Source: Phycisphaerales bacterium (lineage in GTDB: Bacteria; Planctomycetota; Phycisphaerae; Tepidisphaerales; Tepidisphaeraceae). Taken from it: a stretch of 7,900 bases of DNA. Position numbers and translations under genes: made by a program. This document shows positions 6,080-7,900 of this stretch, piece by piece (positions within the stretch are counted from its first letter, which is position 1; the number at the start of each line of letters is the position of its first letter). The DNA lies in contig JAQGHH010000236.1 of assembly GCA_028288945.1 (NCBI GenBank), positions 1-7,900 of the forward strand. Reading direction: 5' to 3'. Below the pieces are notes generated by a model, which was not told the origin of the DNA, did not search any database, and worked only from the letters and a program-made list of their open reading frames with translations.

Positions 6080-6109
6080 AATGTAGTGCCGGACAGCCGC
6101 GTGATGCAA
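6080..6109 (-). promoter_or_regulatory. Candidate promoter for a leaderless or near-leaderless lipoprotein mRNA
   Basis: On the minus strand TTGCAT (6109-6104) and TACATT (6085-6080) are separated by 18 bases. The -10-like hexamer ends only 7 bases before the ATG at 6072, so transcription would begin at or next to the start codon, which fits the missing SD. Matches to the sigma-70 consensus are 3 of 6 and 4 of 6, so alone it is weak. The identical hexamers upstream of rpsB (1865-1893) raise its credibility slightly. Confidence 0.35.
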
Positions 6110-6171
6110 ACGAACCGCACGTTCGAGACATACCGTCACGAACAATTGATGATCTCCATAAATCTCGTTTG

Positions 6172-6186
6172 AACCATCCGATGGTT
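6172..6186. promoter_or_regulatory. Perfect interrupted palindrome in a divergent promoter region, candidate operator
   Basis: AACCATC and GATGGTT are exact reverse complements separated by one base. The 15-base site lies in the 267-base spacer between the lipoprotein gene (start 6072) and the RDD gene (start 6340), about 100 and 150 bases from the two start codons. The symmetry and position suit a dimeric DNA-binding regulator, but no regulator gene is in the window and no second copy was seen. Confidence 0.3.
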
Positions 6187-6339
6187 GCAGCATCTCTGCG
6201 ATCGTTGGTTATTCCACCCCTCCCGCGGACCGATAGCAAAAAACAGCCGAGATACTTTTCCGGCCCGGGCGCTGTCGTTTCGCCGCCTAGTGGGCGGTGG
6301 TCAGTGGCCGCGGGGTAGGGTCGGTCGAAGGGCGCGCTG

Positions 6340-7449
6340 ATGTCACAAGTGGATTCGATGTATCAGATTGCCGAGGAGATCAGCGCCCAGACTCCCGAGC
6401 CGCGGCCTTGGGTCCGATATTTCGCACGGTCCATCGATCGCTCCATCGCCTTTGGGCTAGGGTCGGTCGTCGTGGGCATCGCATTTATCATGGGATTGCG
6501 GCCGGGAATGGAAGCCAAGCTGCTGGGGTACGCGTGCACCTGGATCGGGTGGATCGTTGTTGAGTCGCTGCTGATGTCGACGCTGGGCACGACGCCCGGC
6601 AAGGCGCTGCTGGGCGTACGGGTCCGCACGAACACTGGTGAGAATCTCAATTTCTTCCAAGCCCTTTCGCGCACCGGCGGAGTCTGGATTCGCGGCGAAG
6701 CCCTCGGCATTCCGATCGTCAACCTGTTCACACTCGTTGTCGCGTACAACAAATTGATGGGCAACCGAATCACGAGCTGGGACCGCGAAGGCGGCACCAT
6801 CGTCGAGCACGCGCCCTGCGGGCCGGGACGAGTTGTGGGGGGTTTGTTCGCGGGAAGCGCCGCGACCATCGTGTTGCTCATCGGCGGCGGGATTTTGGCC
6901 GCGATCGGTCTCCCTGAAAGCGCTCGCTTTGCGAACGAAGCGGCCATCGCGGCCGAGCCTGGGTCCCCCTATCGGGCAATTGGCCTCGCTCAGGCCGGGT
7001 CTCATTCCACGGTCACACTTTCCTCGAACAAGTCCGCCCCTCACGCTTTTGGCCCCTCGCCCCGGCAGGCAATGACCGGCACCTGGCTCGCCTCCTCCAG
7101 CGCCACTTCCGCAAACCGTAAGCTCACGCTTGCCACCTCGCTCACGCTCAACGCCGACGGCTCGTTCCATGAAACGTTGTCCTGCACCGACGCGCAAGGC
7201 ACCGCCCATCCCGACTTCGGCCACGAATTATCAGGCACATGGGAACTGGCCGGCGAACGCCTGATCGAGCACGTCACCACAACCTCCACCCGCCACCATC
7301 CCACCGGCGCATGGGTGTTCGATTTGACGACAACGGCCCCGGACTCACTCCAACTCCGCCGCGTCTCCACCCCGGCGAGCTACGCCAACACCGGCCGCAA
7401 ACCGCTCCTGAACTTCCAGCGTCAGCAAGCTTCCGCAGAAACGGAATAG
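6340..7449 (+). CDS. RDD-family membrane protein with C-terminal lipocalin-like domain
   Basis: The RDD domain is a small multi-span membrane domain of mostly unknown function, named for conserved Arg and Asp residues. In this 369-residue product it spans about residues 22-155: RPWVRYFARSIDRSIAF carries the Arg/Asp signature, followed by spans at about 35-52, 60-80 and 120-138, with the hallmark GTTPGKALLGVRV (83-95). A fourth span lies at about 166-190. A low-complexity linker (191-244) leads to about 95 residues of beta-rich sequence (MTGTWLASS, LTLNADGSFHETLSC, SGTWELAGERLIEHV, DSLQLRRVS). The repeated GTW and LNADGSF pattern resembles lipocalin-like domains that report folded beta-barrels; that assignment is by pattern only. 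ATG 6340 has GAAGGG about 7 bases upstream. It is divergent from the SMP-30-like gene, and no partner gene is evident. Confidence 0.85.
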   Translation: MSQVDSMYQIAEEISAQTPEPRPWVRYFARSIDRSIAFGLGSVVVGIAFIMGLRPGMEAKLLGYACTWIGWIVVESLLMSTLGTTPGKALLGVRVRTNTGENLNFFQALSRTGGVWIRGEALGIPIVNLFTLVVAYNKLMGNRITSWDREGGTIVEHAPCGPGRVVGGLFAGSAATIVLLIGGGILAAIGLPESARFANEAAIAAEPGSPYRAIGLAQAGSHSTVTLSSNKSAPHAFGPSPRQAMTGTWLASSSATSANRKLTLATSLTLNADGSFHETLSCTDAQGTAHPDFGHELSGTWELAGERLIEHVTTTSTRHHPTGAWVFDLTTTAPDSLQLRRVSTPASYANTGRKPLLNFQRQQASAETE

Positions 7450-7568
7450 GCACGGCCACGACGACATGGCGGCAACCATCAGGCTTCTTCGAACGTCAAC
7501 TTCACGACCCGAGAGCAGGACCCCTACAGTAGCGACCTGTGCCGCCGTCCCGGGCGTCGGCAAAGGGC

Positions 7569-7596
7569 TTGACCCGATCCACTTTCCCGCTACTAT
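7569..7596 (+). promoter_or_regulatory. Promoter of the tRNA-Gln gene
   Basis: TTGACC (7569-7574; 5 of 6 to the -35 consensus) and TACTAT (7591-7596; 4 of 6 to the -10 consensus) are 16 bases apart. Transcription would begin near 7603, about 34 bases before the mature tRNA, a normal 5' leader for RNase P processing. This is the best sigma-70-type match in the window. The rest of the gap from 7450 to 7568 shows no gene and no clear terminator for the RDD gene. Confidence 0.6.
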
Positions 7597-7636
7597 TTCG
7601 CGATCATTGGCTTGCCATCGGGTAAGCGAATTCCTT

Positions 7637-7707
7637 TGGGGAATGGTGTAACGGTAGCACAGCAGTCTCTGAATCTGCTTGTCTAGGTTCGAATCCTAGT
7701 TCCCCAG
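7637..7707 (+). tRNA. tRNA-Gln, anticodon CTG
   Basis: The 71-base sequence folds into a complete cloverleaf. The acceptor stem pairs TGGGGAA with TTCCCCA; the D arm pairs GTGT with GCAC around AACGGTA; the anticodon stem pairs GCAGT with TCTGC; the T arm is CTAGG-TTCGAAT-CCTAG. The anticodon CTG (7669-7671) reads CAG (Gln). The U1-A72 pair and discriminator G73 are also typical of tRNA-Gln. The pair next to the anticodon loop is a T-T mismatch (positions 31 and 39). CCA is not encoded (the sequence continues TTG), so a CCA-adding enzyme must supply it. No other tRNA lies beside it in the window. Confidence 0.95.
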
Positions 7708-7741
7708 TTGATTTTCCCTCCTCTTACCCATTACACACAGC

Positions 7742-7900
7742 TCAATGCGTACCGGCGAACAGCCGCCGGTCGCGCTCCGATGTGCTGCCGGAGACGTAGT
7801 ACTCGTCGGACCAGCTGTCATCTTCCGCCAGTACGATGACATTGCCGTTCTTATTCCCCTTGCCGCCGGCCTTCTTCGCCTTGGCCGCCTCCTTGGCGCG
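7742..7900 (-). CDS. C-terminal end of an unrecognised protein, cut by window edge
   Basis: The minus strand is open from the right edge to TGA at 7744-7742, giving 52 residues and no start codon in view. The visible part begins with a Lys/Ala/Gly-rich stretch (RAKEAAKAKKAGGKGNKNG), then an acidic and aromatic tail (NVIVLAEDDSWSDEYYVSG) and a charged end (SERDRRLFAGTH). Third codon positions are rich in G and C, as in the other genes, which supports real coding. The basic linker suggests a flexible or nucleic-acid-contacting segment, but I cannot name the family. It converges with the tRNA-Gln gene, with 34 bases between them. Confidence 0.6.
   Translation of the reverse strand, partial: RAKEAAKAKKAGGKGNKNGNVIVLAEDDSWSDEYYVSGSTSERDRRLFAGTH

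Noticed and set aside
6457..7224. 255-codon minus-strand frame inside the RDD gene
   Set aside because: Gly/Arg-rich composition without domains, opposite a gene with clear RDD motifs and membrane spans.
7540..7560. Terminator downstream of the RDD gene
   Set aside because: The GC-rich inverted repeat has a mismatch and a wobble pair and is followed by AAAGGG, not by T residues.
7637..7707. tRNA gene as an integration site for a mobile element
   Set aside because: No integrase, no direct repeat of the tRNA 3' end and no foreign-looking genes are present in the window.

Overview
The window is about 60% GC and holds seven protein-coding genes or gene ends plus one tRNA, on both strands. There is no CRISPR array, transposase, integrase or phage gene. 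Several traits suggest a planctomycete, perhaps of the Phycisphaerae: rpsB-tsf beside unrelated housekeeping-type genes, an exported SMP-30-type lipoprotein, a particular alkaline-phosphatase-superfamily branch, mixed use of Shine-Dalgarno (SD) starts and starts without one, and a palindromic intergenic repeat. This assignment is inference from family resemblance and not proven by the sequence.

Left part (1-2009, minus strand): rpsB (ribosomal protein S2) is followed by tsf (elongation factor Ts), whose 3' end runs off the left edge. A textbook intrinsic terminator lies between them, so tsf may be set at a lower or separately controlled level. The region upstream of rpsB is long and can fold just above its ribosome binding site.

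Middle (2010-4249, minus strand): a 456-residue alkaline-phosphatase-superfamily phosphodiesterase probably starts at a GTG directly after a promoter-like sequence, which would make its mRNA leaderless. Upstream is a small single-span membrane protein with a coiled-coil tail. Its N-terminus looks frameshifted or is uncertain.

4250-5034: a plus-strand PfpI/DJ-1-family gene with a good SD is followed by a 209-base convergent gap holding a cluster of hairpins that resembles a repeated intergenic element.

5035-7449: a minus-strand SMP-30/gluconolactonase-like lipoprotein and a plus-strand RDD membrane protein with a C-terminal lipocalin-like domain diverge from a 267-base spacer containing a perfect 7+7 palindrome and a candidate leaderless promoter.

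7450-7900: a plus-strand tRNA-Gln(CTG) with a recognisable sigma-70-type promoter, then the C-terminal end of an unrecognised minus-strand gene cut by the right edge.

Most of the window is ordinary. I found no convincing new multi-gene system. The points most worth checking are regulatory (rpsB-tsf terminator and leader, paired leaderless promoters), the atypical metal-ligand motifs of the phosphodiesterase, the reading-frame change in the small membrane protein gene, and the RDD-lipocalin fusion.
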